NCBI GenBank assembly: GCA_002270295.1
Contig: NISF01000004.1
Location: 248,001 to 312,000 of the forward strand
Direction of reading: 5' to 3'
Length of the DNA stretch: 64,000 bases
Source: Enterobacter sp. 10-1
GTDB lineage: Bacteria > Pseudomonadota > Gammaproteobacteria > Enterobacterales > Enterobacteriaceae
Of the stretch, positions 1 to 7,144 are shown one piece after another; within the stretch, counting starts at the first letter, position 1, and the number at the start of each line of letters is the position of its first letter. The translations under genes and the position numbers were made by a program. Under the pieces are notes generated by a model, which was not told where the DNA came from, did not search any database, and worked only from the letters and a program-made list of their open reading frames with translations.

Positions 1-2
1 CT

Positions 3-998
3 CCTGGCTCGCGGCTGTGGGCGGTGGTTAAAGCCAACGCCTACGGTCACGGCCTGGCGCGCGTGTGGCACGCGCTGAGCGGCGCAGATGGCTTTGCGCT
101 GCTGAATCTTGAAGAGGCGATCCTGCTGCGCGAGCAGGGCTGGAAAGGGCCGATTCTGCTGCTTGAGGGTTTCTTCCACGCCGACGAGCTGGCGCTGTTT
201 GATAAGTATCGCCTGACCACCAGCGTGCACAGCAACTGGCAAATTAAGGCGCTACAGCAGGCGAAGCTTCACGCTCCGCTGGATATTTACGTTAAGGTCA
301 ACAGCGGAATGAACCGGCTGGGCTTTATGCCGGAGCGTATCCATACCGTCTGGCAGCAGCTGCGGGCGCTGGGCAACGTCAGCGAGATGACGCTGATGTC
401 GCACTTTGCCGACGCGGAAAACCCGCAGGGGATCGTTGAGCCGATGCGCCGCATCGAGCAGGCGGCGGAAGGGCTGGCGTGCTCGCGCTCGCTGGCGAAT
501 TCGGCGGCGACGCTGTGGCACCCGGAAGCGCATTTTGACTGGGTCAGGCCGGGGATCGTGCTGTACGGCGCGTCGCCGTCCGGCCAGTGGCAGGACATCG
601 CCAACAGCGGCCTGAAGCCGGTCATGACCCTCAGCAGCGAGATTATCGCCGTGCAGAACCTGAAGGCGGGCGAGGCGGTGGGCTACGGCGGCCTCTACCG
701 GACGACGCAAGAGCAGCGGATTGGCATTGTGGCCTGCGGCTATGCCGACGGCTATCCGCGCATCGCGCCGGCTGGAACGCCGGTGCTGGTTGACGGCGTG
801 CGCACCACGCTGGTGGGGCGCGTCTCGATGGATATGCTGGCGGTAGACTTAACGCCTTGCCCACAGGCCGGGATCGGCGCGCCGGTCGAACTGTGGGGCA
901 AAGAGGTTAAAATCGACGATGTTGCCGCCGCCAGCGGCACCGTCGGCTATGAGCTGATGTGCGCCCTGGCGCCGCGCGTTCCCGTTGTGACCGTGTAA
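3..998 (+). CDS. dadX: Catabolic alanine racemase DadX (5' end outside window)
   Basis: PLP-dependent racemase that interconverts L- and D-alanine; DadX is the catabolic isozyme that feeds D-alanine to the DadA dehydrogenase. The open frame runs into the left window edge, so roughly the first 25 residues are missing. The PLP-lysine motif [10 protein letters not shown] is at the start of the visible part. The family motif [12 protein letters not shown] and the C-terminal [11 protein letters not shown] follow. The sequence reads as a near copy of E. coli DadX rather than Alr. In E. coli dadX is followed by convergent cvrA; here the prophage begins 8 bp after the dadX stop codon. dadA would be expected just upstream of the window. 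Confidence 0.95.
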   Translation, partial: PGSRLWAVVKANAYGHGLARVWHALSGADGFALLNLEEAILLREQGWKGPILLLEGFFHADELALFDKYRLTTSVHSNWQIKALQQAKLHAPLDIYVKVNSGMNRLGFMPERIHTVWQQLRALGNVSEMTLMSHFADAENPQGIVEPMRRIEQAAEGLACSRSLANSAATLWHPEAHFDWVRPGIVLYGASPSGQWQDIANSGLKPVMTLSSEIIAVQNLKAGEAVGYGGLYRTTQEQRIGIVACGYADGYPRIAPAGTPVLVDGVRTTLVGRVSMDMLAVDLTPCPQAGIGAPVELWGKEVKIDDVAAASGTVGYELMCALAPRVPVVTV

Positions 999-1005
999 CT
1001 TCTCG

Positions 1006-1024
1006 TGAGGCGGCTCACTCCGCC
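1006..1024. other. Candidate attL core
   Basis: The 19-mer TGAGGCGGCTCACTCCGCC here recurs at 36269-36287 with one mismatch (C to A at position 9). It lies just after the dadX stop codon on the left; the right copy overlaps the cvrA stop codon. The two copies delimit all phage genes. The core is itself a short inverted repeat. The exact crossover point cannot be read from one sequence. Confidence 0.75.
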
Positions 1025-1032
1025 GATCATAT

Positions 1033-1069
1033 ATGCCGGTATTTCAATAGGTTACTGAAATACCGGCAT
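1033..1069. repeat. 14-bp perfect inverted repeat inside attL
   Basis: ATGCCGGTATTTCA (1033-1046) and its exact complement (1056-1069) flank a 9-nt loop. No T-run follows on either strand, so a rho-independent terminator is not clear. It lies between the att core and the leftward int/accessory operon. It could be an integrase arm or Cox site, or a terminator. The rest of 1070-1140 shows nothing recognisable. Confidence 0.6.
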
Positions 1070-1140
1070 TTCGATAACCTCAAACTACCCGCCAAAACCC
1101 GCCCTAACTCGGTGGGTGTGGACACTTTGTGGATCCCAAA

Positions 1141-1593
1141 TCAGGCACCAGCTTTTGCCACTAGGTACGCAACTACAGCACCGAATACACCCATCACTAT
1201 AGGGATGATAATGTTGCCCCATTTCCAGCGAGCGATTTCATCAAGCTTATCGAAACGATCCTGCACCACCTTGAGCGTGGACTCTTGAGACTCTTTTATC
1301 GCTTTGAAGGTATTAAGGTTTATCTCTGCAACACTTGCTTTGATATCACCCTTAAGACCGATAATTTCAGACTTCAAATCACCCTTAAGCTCTGATAAAT
1401 CAGCCTTTGTGACAAACTGCTCTGAACGCTCTGTCAGTCGTACAAGGTCAAGTTTGACAACGGAAATGCCGTCTTCAAGTTTTTCTACACGCTTTTCAAG
1501 ATTGTCAGACATATCACCGCCCCCATTCCCATCTTTCTTCCATATTACATCATCAATACTTCTGCGGTTGGGAAGTTCCGAAACGTTACTCAT
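1141..1593 (-). CDS. Phage accessory protein: coiled coil with C-terminal membrane anchor
   Basis: A 150-aa protein of unknown function. I chose the ATG at 1593 (MSNVSELPNRRS) because GGAAGG lies just upstream and the start overlaps the stop of the preceding gene. Residues about 30-115 are charged and heptad-like, with repeated LKGDLK / LKGDIK segments, so a coiled coil is likely. The last 25 residues (GNIIIPIVMGVFGAVVAYLVAKAGA) form one hydrophobic helix. This layout resembles XhlA/DUF1640-like membrane-anchored coiled coils, but I do not claim membership. It is AT-rich relative to the core phage genes and forms a two-gene unit with the zinc-ribbon gene between int and attL. A role in exclusion or host modification is only inference. 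Confidence 0.75.
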   Translation of the reverse strand: MSNVSELPNRRSIDDVIWKKDGNGGGDMSDNLEKRVEKLEDGISVVKLDLVRLTERSEQFVTKADLSELKGDLKSEIIGLKGDIKASVAEINLNTFKAIKESQESTLKVVQDRFDKLDEIARWKWGNIIIPIVMGVFGAVVAYLVAKAGA

Positions 1594-2059
1594 TGCCTTC
1601 CGCCTCTTTTGATTCCTGACGTGCAAACCACTTAAGGACAACACTAGCGCGGTAAAGTGTGAGATGACCGCAATTTAAGCAATTCATCTGATAGTAGCTA
1701 TTTAGTATTCCCCTCGGCTGGTCTACATCGTCAAAAGAAACATACTGAACGTAGGGAGGCGACCTTAACAAGTCGTCGTTTATTTTTCCATTTTCTATCG
1801 CTGGAGCTTTAATTCCTTCCAGAGAGAATGCTTGCGGGACTGATAGCTTTTCAGAACCACATGAGACGCATTTGCCCGAGACGCCCCTCTCGGCGAGAAA
1901 CTGGAAAAACAGCATCGGCGTGATCTGCCTTAATTTTTCCATTTGCTTTTCTACAATTTTCTTTGAATCTTCATCCGTTTTTTTGTTGAACTTTTCCTCA
2001 AGGTATAGCTTGATAAGGTGGTTTTTTAGATCGTCATCAGATATTTCTATGTTATCCAT
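1586..2059 (-). CDS. Phage accessory protein with two CxxC knuckles
   Basis: A 157-aa protein, not recognised. The N-terminal 50 residues are acidic and lysine-rich and probably helical. CVSCGSEK near residue 63 and MNCLNCGH near residue 125 form a split four-cysteine site likely to bind zinc. No catalytic motif is seen. The gene starts 3 bp after the integrase stop codon and overlaps the next gene by 8 bp, so it probably shares the int transcript or a nearby promoter. Low GC relative to its neighbours suggests recent acquisition. Confidence 0.75.
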   Translation of the reverse strand: MDNIEISDDDLKNHLIKLYLEEKFNKKTDEDSKKIVEKQMEKLRQITPMLFFQFLAERGVSGKCVSCGSEKLSVPQAFSLEGIKAPAIENGKINDDLLRSPPYVQYVSFDDVDQPRGILNSYYQMNCLNCGHLTLYRASVVLKWFARQESKEAEGNE

Positions 2060-2062
2060 AGC

Positions 2063-3031
2063 TTAATTCTCCAGAGGGTTAAACCGCACTGCATCCTGAA
2101 GGTAATCAGGTGCAAGATGCGCGTAAACCATCGTTTGCTGTATGTTCGAATGACCGAGTATTTTTTGCAGGGTCAGAATATTGCCGCCGTTCATCATGAA
2201 ATGGCTGGCGAAGGTATGCCGCAGAACGTGAACCCCTTGGCCTTCCGGCAGATCCGGAGCCACCTGTTTGATCGTCCGGCGCAGCAACTCGTAATCCACG
2301 TCCGCAAAAATATCGCCCGTTCCCCGCTCGCACAGCTCATCAAACAGCGCATTACTAACAGGCACGGTTCTGTTTTTGCTGTTCTTGGTGTTAATGAACA
2401 TCGCCTTTGAATGAGCAAGATGTGTTCGCCTTAGTTTAACGACCTCACCCCAGCGGGCGCCGGTCGCCAGACTTAATCGCGCCGCGAGGTTTTCCGGCTC
2501 GGGCAGGGTAGTCAAAAGCTGGTTAATCTGCGACTTCAGCAGATAGCCCATTTCATGCGCGTGCACTTTTAGCGGTGAAATGCCTTTAAAGGGGTTTTCG
2601 TGGTGATAATTCCCGGTTTCAATGAGCGTACCGAACAGAGAAGAGAGCGTTTCCTGTTCGCGGTTGAGCGTTTTAGCCTTAATGCCCGCTGCATATCGGG
2701 TTCCGCGATATTCGGCCCAGGCATTCTTATTCATCCGGTCAGTGGTGGGGAAGCCCATCGCTTCATCAACGCGCTCCAGTTTCCGGCGGGTACTTTCACC
2801 TGATTTCATGGTCTGGCCTTTGATGCGCCACCAAAGCTCAATAAGTTCGGAGAACGGACGCTTGTCGGGGGCTCTATCCAACCACTCTTTCCCGTGCTGA
2901 GAAGACAGGATCCAGCGCTCATATTGTTGCGCTTCGGATTTGGTTGGGAATTTTTTGCGTATACGCCGGCCTTCACGGCCCTGCGGACGCATATCAACCA
3001 TATAGCCATCTTTAAGAGATTTAATACTCAC
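2063..3031 (-). CDS. int: P2-type tyrosine integrase
   Basis: A 322-aa site-specific recombinase that inserts and, with Cox, excises the phage. The catalytic set is visible: R193 in ATGARWGEVV, H268-x-x-R271 in HVLRHTFAS, H294 in LGHSN and the nucleophile Y303 in TMVYAHL. Residues 1-60 form the arm-binding domain (GREGRRIRKKFPTKSEA). In P2 int directly adjoins the attachment site; here two extra genes separate it from attL by about 1 kb. It is transcribed leftward, the same direction as the repressor. Confidence 0.95.
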   Translation of the reverse strand: MSIKSLKDGYMVDMRPQGREGRRIRKKFPTKSEAQQYERWILSSQHGKEWLDRAPDKRPFSELIELWWRIKGQTMKSGESTRRKLERVDEAMGFPTTDRMNKNAWAEYRGTRYAAGIKAKTLNREQETLSSLFGTLIETGNYHHENPFKGISPLKVHAHEMGYLLKSQINQLLTTLPEPENLAARLSLATGARWGEVVKLRRTHLAHSKAMFINTKNSKNRTVPVSNALFDELCERGTGDIFADVDYELLRRTIKQVAPDLPEGQGVHVLRHTFASHFMMNGGNILTLQKILGHSNIQQTMVYAHLAPDYLQDAVRFNPLEN

Positions 3032-3095
3032 CAGAAAATCCCCCTATCATGACAGATCCCACCCTTACCCCATCTTTCCATTATGTTTAAAGCAG

Positions 3096-3395
3096 TTAGC
3101 CAACCTTCTTCGCGCCTCGGCGACTCGATGTGCCGTCTTGCCCATTAGGGGAGAGAGCCGGAGCTATCTGGCCGGATGCTTCATTGGTTTCATCACTCAT
3201 TAGCCACAAGGTGTACTTTTTGAAGACCTCGTGAGTTGTAATTTTCCTCAGCGTAACTCCGCCAGGCTCCATTATCCCGACCTCATATTTCTTAATTGTG
3301 CTTATGGAAATACCTGTTAAATCGGCAAATTTTGCCTGACTTAAATCCTCTGCTTCCCTAATCAGCTTTAGTTTCTCACTTAGCTCGCTTGACAT
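3096..3395 (-). CDS. C: C-type lysogeny repressor
   Basis: A 99-aa helix-turn-helix protein, the same length as P2 C. The HTH is at residues about 18-40 (LSQAKFADLTGISISTIKKYE). The C-terminal half (FKKYTLWLMSDETNEASGQIAPAL) aligns by eye with the P2 repressor. It should silence the rightward early promoter and maintain lysogeny. Its own start codon lies inside an ATGGTTCAT half-site, and a full palindrome of the same motif lies 25 bp away, which implies autoregulation. The immunity specificity cannot be judged. Confidence 0.88.
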   Translation of the reverse strand: MSSELSEKLKLIREAEDLSQAKFADLTGISISTIKKYEVGIMEPGGVTLRKITTHEVFKKYTLWLMSDETNEASGQIAPALSPNGQDGTSSRRGAKKVG

Positions 3396-3439
3396 GGTTC
3401 ATTCCTATGATCTAAAGTTGGTTCATATAAATGAACCAA
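3394..3439. promoter_or_regulatory. C repressor operators in the C/cox divergent promoter region
   Basis: A 22-bp perfect palindrome, arms TTGGTTCAT and ATGAACCAA around ATAA, lies at 3418-3439. A further half-site, ATGGTTCAT, at 3394-3402 overlaps the repressor start codon. The position between divergent C and cox is where P2-family operators lie. Binding by this repressor is inferred from location and repeat structure. Confidence 0.7.
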
Positions 3440-3476
3440 TAAAACCCCAAACTACCCAAACAAGGCAGGATAACAC

Positions 3477-3743
3477 ATGGCAAGAAACGCAAGAAGAGCC
3501 ACTACGCCACCTGAAATCAGGGATTTGCCGGGGGATTACCCATTCGGCGATCGTGTTTCTGAGTCCCTGGCCGACTATGCAAAACGCACCGGCTTAACGC
3601 TGAAGGCAGTTCAGCACCGCGCAGATGATGGCCGCTTACCGATCATCCAGGCCCGCCCGCGAGCAAAGCGGGAAGTGAACCTGCTCGCCATCTACATGAA
3701 CGCCCGTTACAAAGCCGAACGCTTTGTTGAGTCAATGAACTAA
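3477..3743 (+). CDS. Cox/Apl-like excisionase and transcription regulator
   Basis: An 88-aa protein, first gene of the rightward early operon, in the position and size of P2 Cox (91 aa) or 186 Apl. The segment SLADYAKRTGLTLKAVQHRADDGRLPII is a winged-helix/MerR-like DNA-binding unit comparable to the Cox motif. In P2, Cox directs excision and represses the lysogenic promoter. AGGA six bases upstream supports the ATG at 3477. The assignment rests mainly on context and the HTH-like segment. Confidence 0.75.
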   Translation: MARNARRATTPPEIRDLPGDYPFGDRVSESLADYAKRTGLTLKAVQHRADDGRLPIIQARPRAKREVNLLAIYMNARYKAERFVESMN

Positions 3744-3754
3744 AGGGGATGATC

Positions 3755-3985
3755 ATGCCGAAAGGGAGCGGAATTACGGGAGATGACTTGCCGAAAGTTA
3801 CCTGGATAAATAAGCACGCCGGAATTTGTTGCGGTTTTACCATCCGCGTATTACCACGCAGGGTAGGGAAGAAACGTTATCAAATTATGAAAGATGGTGA
3901 TTCCTTTGGAATTGACTTCGCTTTATCGGAAGCGCGTAGAACGATAGATCGGATTATTAACAACAACCATTTTATTGTCCATTAA
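3755..3985 (+). CDS. Small early phage protein, unknown
   Basis: A 76-aa basic protein (MPKGSGITGDDLPKVTW...). ATG 3755 is preferred over ATG 3749 because AAGGGG lies six bases upstream of it. The sequence VTWINKHAGICCGFTIRVLPRRVGKKRYQIMK suggests a small beta-rich fold, but I recognise no family. It is in the early operon, 11 bp after the Cox-like gene. Confidence 0.6.
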   Translation: MPKGSGITGDDLPKVTWINKHAGICCGFTIRVLPRRVGKKRYQIMKDGDSFGIDFALSEARRTIDRIINNNHFIVH

Positions 3986-3997
3986 GGAAGCGGGAAT

Positions 3998-4237
3998 ATG
4001 AAACGCCTTTATGCCGAACAGATTAATAAAATGCTGGAAGATTATTATTTCAATCTGGAGAACAACCCTCAAGGCCGCGAGTCACATTACGGGGTTCTGG
4101 CTAGCGGAATCCAGCACATCTATGGTGCTGCATTCTGCCTGAATGACGATGACACGCTTAGCGAGCTTCGCCCATTCGTCAACACCATCATGAATGGAGA
4201 GATACCCCCTCCAGTGTTTGCGGGGATTGCCGCATGA
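3998..4237 (+). CDS. Small early phage protein, unknown
   Basis: A 79-aa protein starting MKRLYAEQINKMLEDYYFNLE with a good SD (AAGGAAGCGGG). Mostly helical and acidic, with no recognisable motif. Its stop overlaps the next start (ATGA), so translation is coupled. It occupies the region of small early ORFs found between cox and A in P2 relatives. Confidence 0.65.
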   Translation: MKRLYAEQINKMLEDYYFNLENNPQGRESHYGVLASGIQHIYGAAFCLNDDDTLSELRPFVNTIMNGEIPPPVFAGIAA

Positions 4238-4512
4238 GCATGTTCACCGAAGAGAAAACTTCATGGGCACAGGAAATGCTGATCCGCGAGGCAGTAGATA
4301 ACGCCGAGCAGGGTTTTACTGTTCACCTGAAAAATGGTTGCGTCATTGTCGTACCAGCAAGCAGCCCGTCAATTGATTTAATTATTTACGGGCTGGAAAA
4401 AGATATTCGTGGTAATCACGAGCGTGCCAGAACGACCTTTATTGATTTTCTGTATCACTGGCACGAAAGGTTATTCAAGCTGGCTAAAAGAAAACCGCGC
4501 CCTAACCACTAA
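4234..4512 (+). CDS. Small early phage protein, unknown
   Basis: A 92-aa protein (MSMFTEEKTSWAQEMLIREA...) with a basic C-terminal tail (KLAKRKPRPNH). The middle GFTVHLKNGCVIVVPASSPSIDLIIYG looks like a beta-sheet core. No family recognised. It overlaps the preceding gene by 4 bp. The 68 bp after it hold no feature I can identify. Confidence 0.65.
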   Translation: MSMFTEEKTSWAQEMLIREAVDNAEQGFTVHLKNGCVIVVPASSPSIDLIIYGLEKDIRGNHERARTTFIDFLYHWHERLFKLAKRKPRPNH

Positions 4513-4580
4513 TTAACCAGCGTTAAAAATAACGGCATTCATTTTGCCGGGGATTCGTTTTGCCTTTTTCAGGAGGTCGC

Positions 4581-4808
4581 ATGTCGATCACGTCAATAAA
4601 ACTGGATGGCGGAATAAGTGATCCAGAGTTTGTGGAAATAAGCGCCAACGCACGGAAACGCGAGCGCGATCACCTGCTGGGCCTGCTGCGCATTTTCATC
4701 GGCCAGCTGAAAAAGGAAAGCGCCACCCCGGAAGAGATTTATTTATCAATCGAACAGTGGGCCAACGCCCGCGAGCTAACCATCAGTGAGGGAAAAAACC
4801 ATGAATAA
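4581..4808 (+). CDS. Small early phage protein, unknown
   Basis: A 75-aa protein beginning MSITSIKLDGGISDPEFVEIS. The ATG at 4581 is preceded by AGGAGG at optimal spacing. The rest is helical (RERDHLLGLLRIFIGQLKKES). It overlaps the following gene by 8 bp. It could correspond to one of the small P2 early ORFs, but I cannot assign it. Confidence 0.65.
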   Translation: MSITSIKLDGGISDPEFVEISANARKRERDHLLGLLRIFIGQLKKESATPEEIYLSIEQWANARELTISEGKNHE

Positions 4809-5346
4809 CATGATGCTTGACGTCAGGGCATTGGGCAGTGAAGACGACTCACAGCTGTTCGCTGTTGGGTGCGCCTTCTTTGAACCGTCAACCGGGCAGC
4901 TTGGGCCCCAGTTCTACCGCGCGATTGACCTAAACACCGTCAAAAATATCGATCCTGCAGTGGTGATCGGGCTGCTGAAAAGGGACGCCGATCAGCGCGT
5001 AGAGATAATTAGCGCGACCCACACCGAATTAGCCGCCGTGGCCGAACTTCTCGGATTCGTGGAAAAAAACGCATCGAAACATGCGGATCTCCGGTGCTGG
5101 ACAAGATCGGAGGGTGCGGTAAGGCAGCTCATTTCTGCCGTGAAGAGGCATAACCTGGTTGTGTCCCGCATCGCTCTCAGGGTCTGTAGTTTGAATACGC
5201 TGGTTATGCTGGCGGGTGCCACCGGTTACGTTCCGCACCCGCGCCGCTCAACGGCCACTTACATGCTGACTGACGCCGTATATCAGGCCGAGCAGGTTTG
5301 CGAGATCTGGCAGCGCCTAACCAGCCCGCATCTCGAATCACTGTGA
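4801..5346 (+). CDS. Degenerate DEDD-type 3'-5' exonuclease-like protein
   Basis: A 181-aa homologue of the phage exonuclease family (Rv2179c/ExoVIII-like), readable from the scaffold MNNMMLDVRALG, GCAFFEPSTGQLGPQFYRAIDL and TDAVYQAEQVCEIWQRL. The family catalytic acids are largely lost. The first DxE motif reads DVR, the middle motif expected as NGATFD reads TRSEGAVR, and the last motif H-x4-D keeps only the aspartate (ATYMLTDA). It is therefore probably not a nuclease and may be a binding or decoy relic. The start is set at MNNMML, overlapping the preceding gene by 8 bp. Confidence 0.7.
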   Translation: MNNMMLDVRALGSEDDSQLFAVGCAFFEPSTGQLGPQFYRAIDLNTVKNIDPAVVIGLLKRDADQRVEIISATHTELAAVAELLGFVEKNASKHADLRCWTRSEGAVRQLISAVKRHNLVVSRIALRVCSLNTLVMLAGATGYVPHPRRSTATYMLTDAVYQAEQVCEIWQRLTSPHLESL

Positions 5347-5354
5347 GGGCCGCC

Positions 5355-5582
5355 ATGCATCCGCGTCTCTCCGTCATTTGCAGCGCACCGCTGCCGGTCT
5401 GCAACAGGGCGCTGGCCGCCCTGAAGTGCTTCGCCCGCGGTCAGCGCAATTTCTCCCGCGTCATGCCGCATGCCTATCTCGTGATCCGCATTGGTCGCCG
5501 CTGGCGCTTGCTCAGTAAGAACGGCGGCCAGCAGTGGCGGCTGATGACCCACGAAACCTACAACCAGGAATATCGCAAATGA
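5355..5582 (+). CDS. Conserved phage protein, unknown
   Basis: A 75-aa, very basic protein. GAGGG five bases upstream supports ATG 5355. The C-terminal portion AYLVIRIGRRWRLLSKNGGQQWRLMTHETYN looks like a small beta-strand module seen in other enteric prophages, as far as I recall, without a known function. Stop and next start overlap as ATGA, so it is coupled to the next gene. Confidence 0.65.
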   Translation: MHPRLSVICSAPLPVCNRALAALKCFARGQRNFSRVMPHAYLVIRIGRRWRLLSKNGGQQWRLMTHETYNQEYRK

Positions 5583-5770
5583 ACCGATCACCTGAATACG
5601 CCCAGGGTGCATTGGCCGCCCTGCACGAGGCCAAAACCCTCAATCTCGCAAACGCCACAGCGCTCGGCGTGCTGGAAGGCCCGGAGGCCGCAAAGACCCT
5701 CGTTAACCTGATGAATATTGTGATTGATCCGCTAATCCAGAAATACACCGTGATGGAGGCAAAAAAATGA
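5579..5770 (+). CDS. Small phage protein, unknown
   Basis: A 63-aa alanine- and leucine-rich helical protein (MNRSPEYAQGALAALHEAKTL...). It overlaps the upstream and downstream genes by 4 bp each, so it is part of the coupled early operon. No motif recognised. Confidence 0.65.
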   Translation: MNRSPEYAQGALAALHEAKTLNLANATALGVLEGPEAAKTLVNLMNIVIDPLIQKYTVMEAKK

Positions 5771-6720
5771 TTAAGTCCCCGATCAAATGGGCCGGCGGCA
5801 AAACCCGCGTTATGCCGCAGCTGCTGAAGCACCTCCCAAAAGCTGATTGCCTGATTGAGCCATTCGTTGGCAGCGGCACCGTATTTATGAACACGGAATA
5901 CCGCCGCTACGTCCTCTGCGACAGCAATCGCGCGCTGATCAATTTCTTTCTTGTATTGAGGGATGATACAGAGCGCCTGATAGCGGTTGCCCGCAATATG
6001 TTTCGGGACGGTAATAAAGCAGATAAATATTACTCCGAGCGCGCAAGATTCAATTACATGTCATGGTATGAATCAGAAGAGGATTGCCGATCGACATTAT
6101 GGGCGGCGTCCTTTTTGTACCTGAATCGCCACTGCTTCAACGGTCTTTATCGTACAAATCTGGACGGCGATTTTAATGTGCCATTTGGCCGATATAAACA
6201 GCCATATTTCCCCGAAGCCGAAATGCGCTTATTCGGCGAAAAAGCGCGGGATACCAACGCACTCTTTCTTAGCAATGATTTCCGCACCTCCATTCCATAC
6301 ATCGCGAAGAACCGCCCGAATTCGGTAATTTACTGCGACCCCCCCTACATCCCGGCCAGCAAAACCGCCAACTTCACCGCCTACGGCAAGCCATTCACAC
6401 TGGACGATCACCGCGCTCTGGCTGCAACCCTGCTCGATGCTCATCGCCAGCATGGCGCCCGCTCAGTTATCTCAAACAGCGATACCCCAGAAACCCGCGA
6501 GATCTACTCCGCTTTCAGCCTCCACGCCTTCAGCGTCCGCCGTTCTGTCAGCGCCAAAAGCCGCGACATGGCCGGTGAGGTTATTGGCGTTCTTCGCGTG
6601 TGCGATTGCTGTGGCCGCTCAGGTGGCGCCAGCTGCCCGGATTGCGGCCCTGTGATGGGTGCTTCCACTTACGGCGCAATGGCTGCAGCGGGTGCATTCG
6701 ACGGGGCGGAGGAATTTTGA
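5767..6720 (+). CDS. dam: Phage DNA adenine-N6 methyltransferase (Dam type)
   Basis: A 317-aa D12-class methylase that transfers methyl from SAM to adenine, expected target GATC. Motifs: SAM site KWAGGKTRVMPQL at 7-19 and EPFVGSGTVF near 36-45, and catalytic DPPY in VIYCDPPYIPAS near residue 193. After the methylase domain comes a short tail with clustered cysteines (VCDCCGRSGGASCPDCG) that looks like a zinc ribbon, not present in E. coli Dam. Phage Dam can alter host methylation-dependent control or protect against restriction. It overlaps its neighbours by 4 bp and 1 bp. Confidence 0.92.
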   Translation: MIKSPIKWAGGKTRVMPQLLKHLPKADCLIEPFVGSGTVFMNTEYRRYVLCDSNRALINFFLVLRDDTERLIAVARNMFRDGNKADKYYSERARFNYMSWYESEEDCRSTLWAASFLYLNRHCFNGLYRTNLDGDFNVPFGRYKQPYFPEAEMRLFGEKARDTNALFLSNDFRTSIPYIAKNRPNSVIYCDPPYIPASKTANFTAYGKPFTLDDHRALAATLLDAHRQHGARSVISNSDTPETREIYSAFSLHAFSVRRSVSAKSRDMAGEVIGVLRVCDCCGRSGGASCPDCGPVMGASTYGAMAAAGAFDGAEEF

Positions 6721-6989
6721 TGAGTGAGCCAGTGTGGTTAGCAGTAGATCCCGCCGATGAGCGAGGGGATTACACCATCGTGACAGCGCTGGTTTACCGC
6801 ATAACCGGTAGTCAGCAATACCACACCTTCACCCTGATTGATTTTAGGGCATTCATCCTTGATGCAGATATGCCGCTCTCTAGGTCATGCGTATCCGGCA
6901 TTGGAAGCGATGACCAGGGCATCAGGAAGGGTGGGCTTGTGCGGCTAAAGCTTGTTTCCGAGGCACCTGACGAGGGGTTGCCATTCTGA
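6720..6989 (+). CDS. Small phage protein, unknown
   Basis: An 89-aa protein (MSEPVWLAVDPADERGDYTIVTALVYRI...). The ATG overlaps the dam stop (TGATG). The N-terminus is beta-rich and the C-terminus acidic (EAPDEGLPF). No family recognised. Translation is probably coupled to dam. Confidence 0.6.
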   Translation: MSEPVWLAVDPADERGDYTIVTALVYRITGSQQYHTFTLIDFRAFILDADMPLSRSCVSGIGSDDQGIRKGGLVRLKLVSEAPDEGLPF

Positions 6990-7144
6990 TGAACGAAGAA
7001 ACCAATTACCGCCGGTTCTGGCGAAACCTTGTTATCTGCTGCGCACTCTGCTCGCTGCTGTTCTGGCTCCCGATGGGCTATCTCGCCTTTCGTGTTTTCT
7101 CTGTGGTGTGGGAGGCGCTGTGGCTGCTTATTACAACGAAATAG
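6989..7144 (+). CDS. 51-aa membrane protein
   Basis: A short frame starting MNEETNYRRFWRN and then almost entirely hydrophobic (LVICCALCSLLFWLPMGYLAF and VVWEALWLLIT), enough for one long or two short membrane helices. The ATG shares one base with the previous stop (TGATG) and its end overlaps the start of the cytosine methylase by 25 bp. It has no recognised family; overlap on both sides suggests a real operon member. Confidence 0.6.
   Translation: MNEETNYRRFWRNLVICCALCSLLFWLPMGYLAFRVFSVVWEALWLLITTK

Noticed and set aside
6952-7119. N-terminal extension of the cytosine methylase to an upstream ATG
   Set aside because: The family begins at AAYYNEIDP and a good SD precedes GTG 7120. The extension overlaps the 51-aa membrane ORF and lacks homology.
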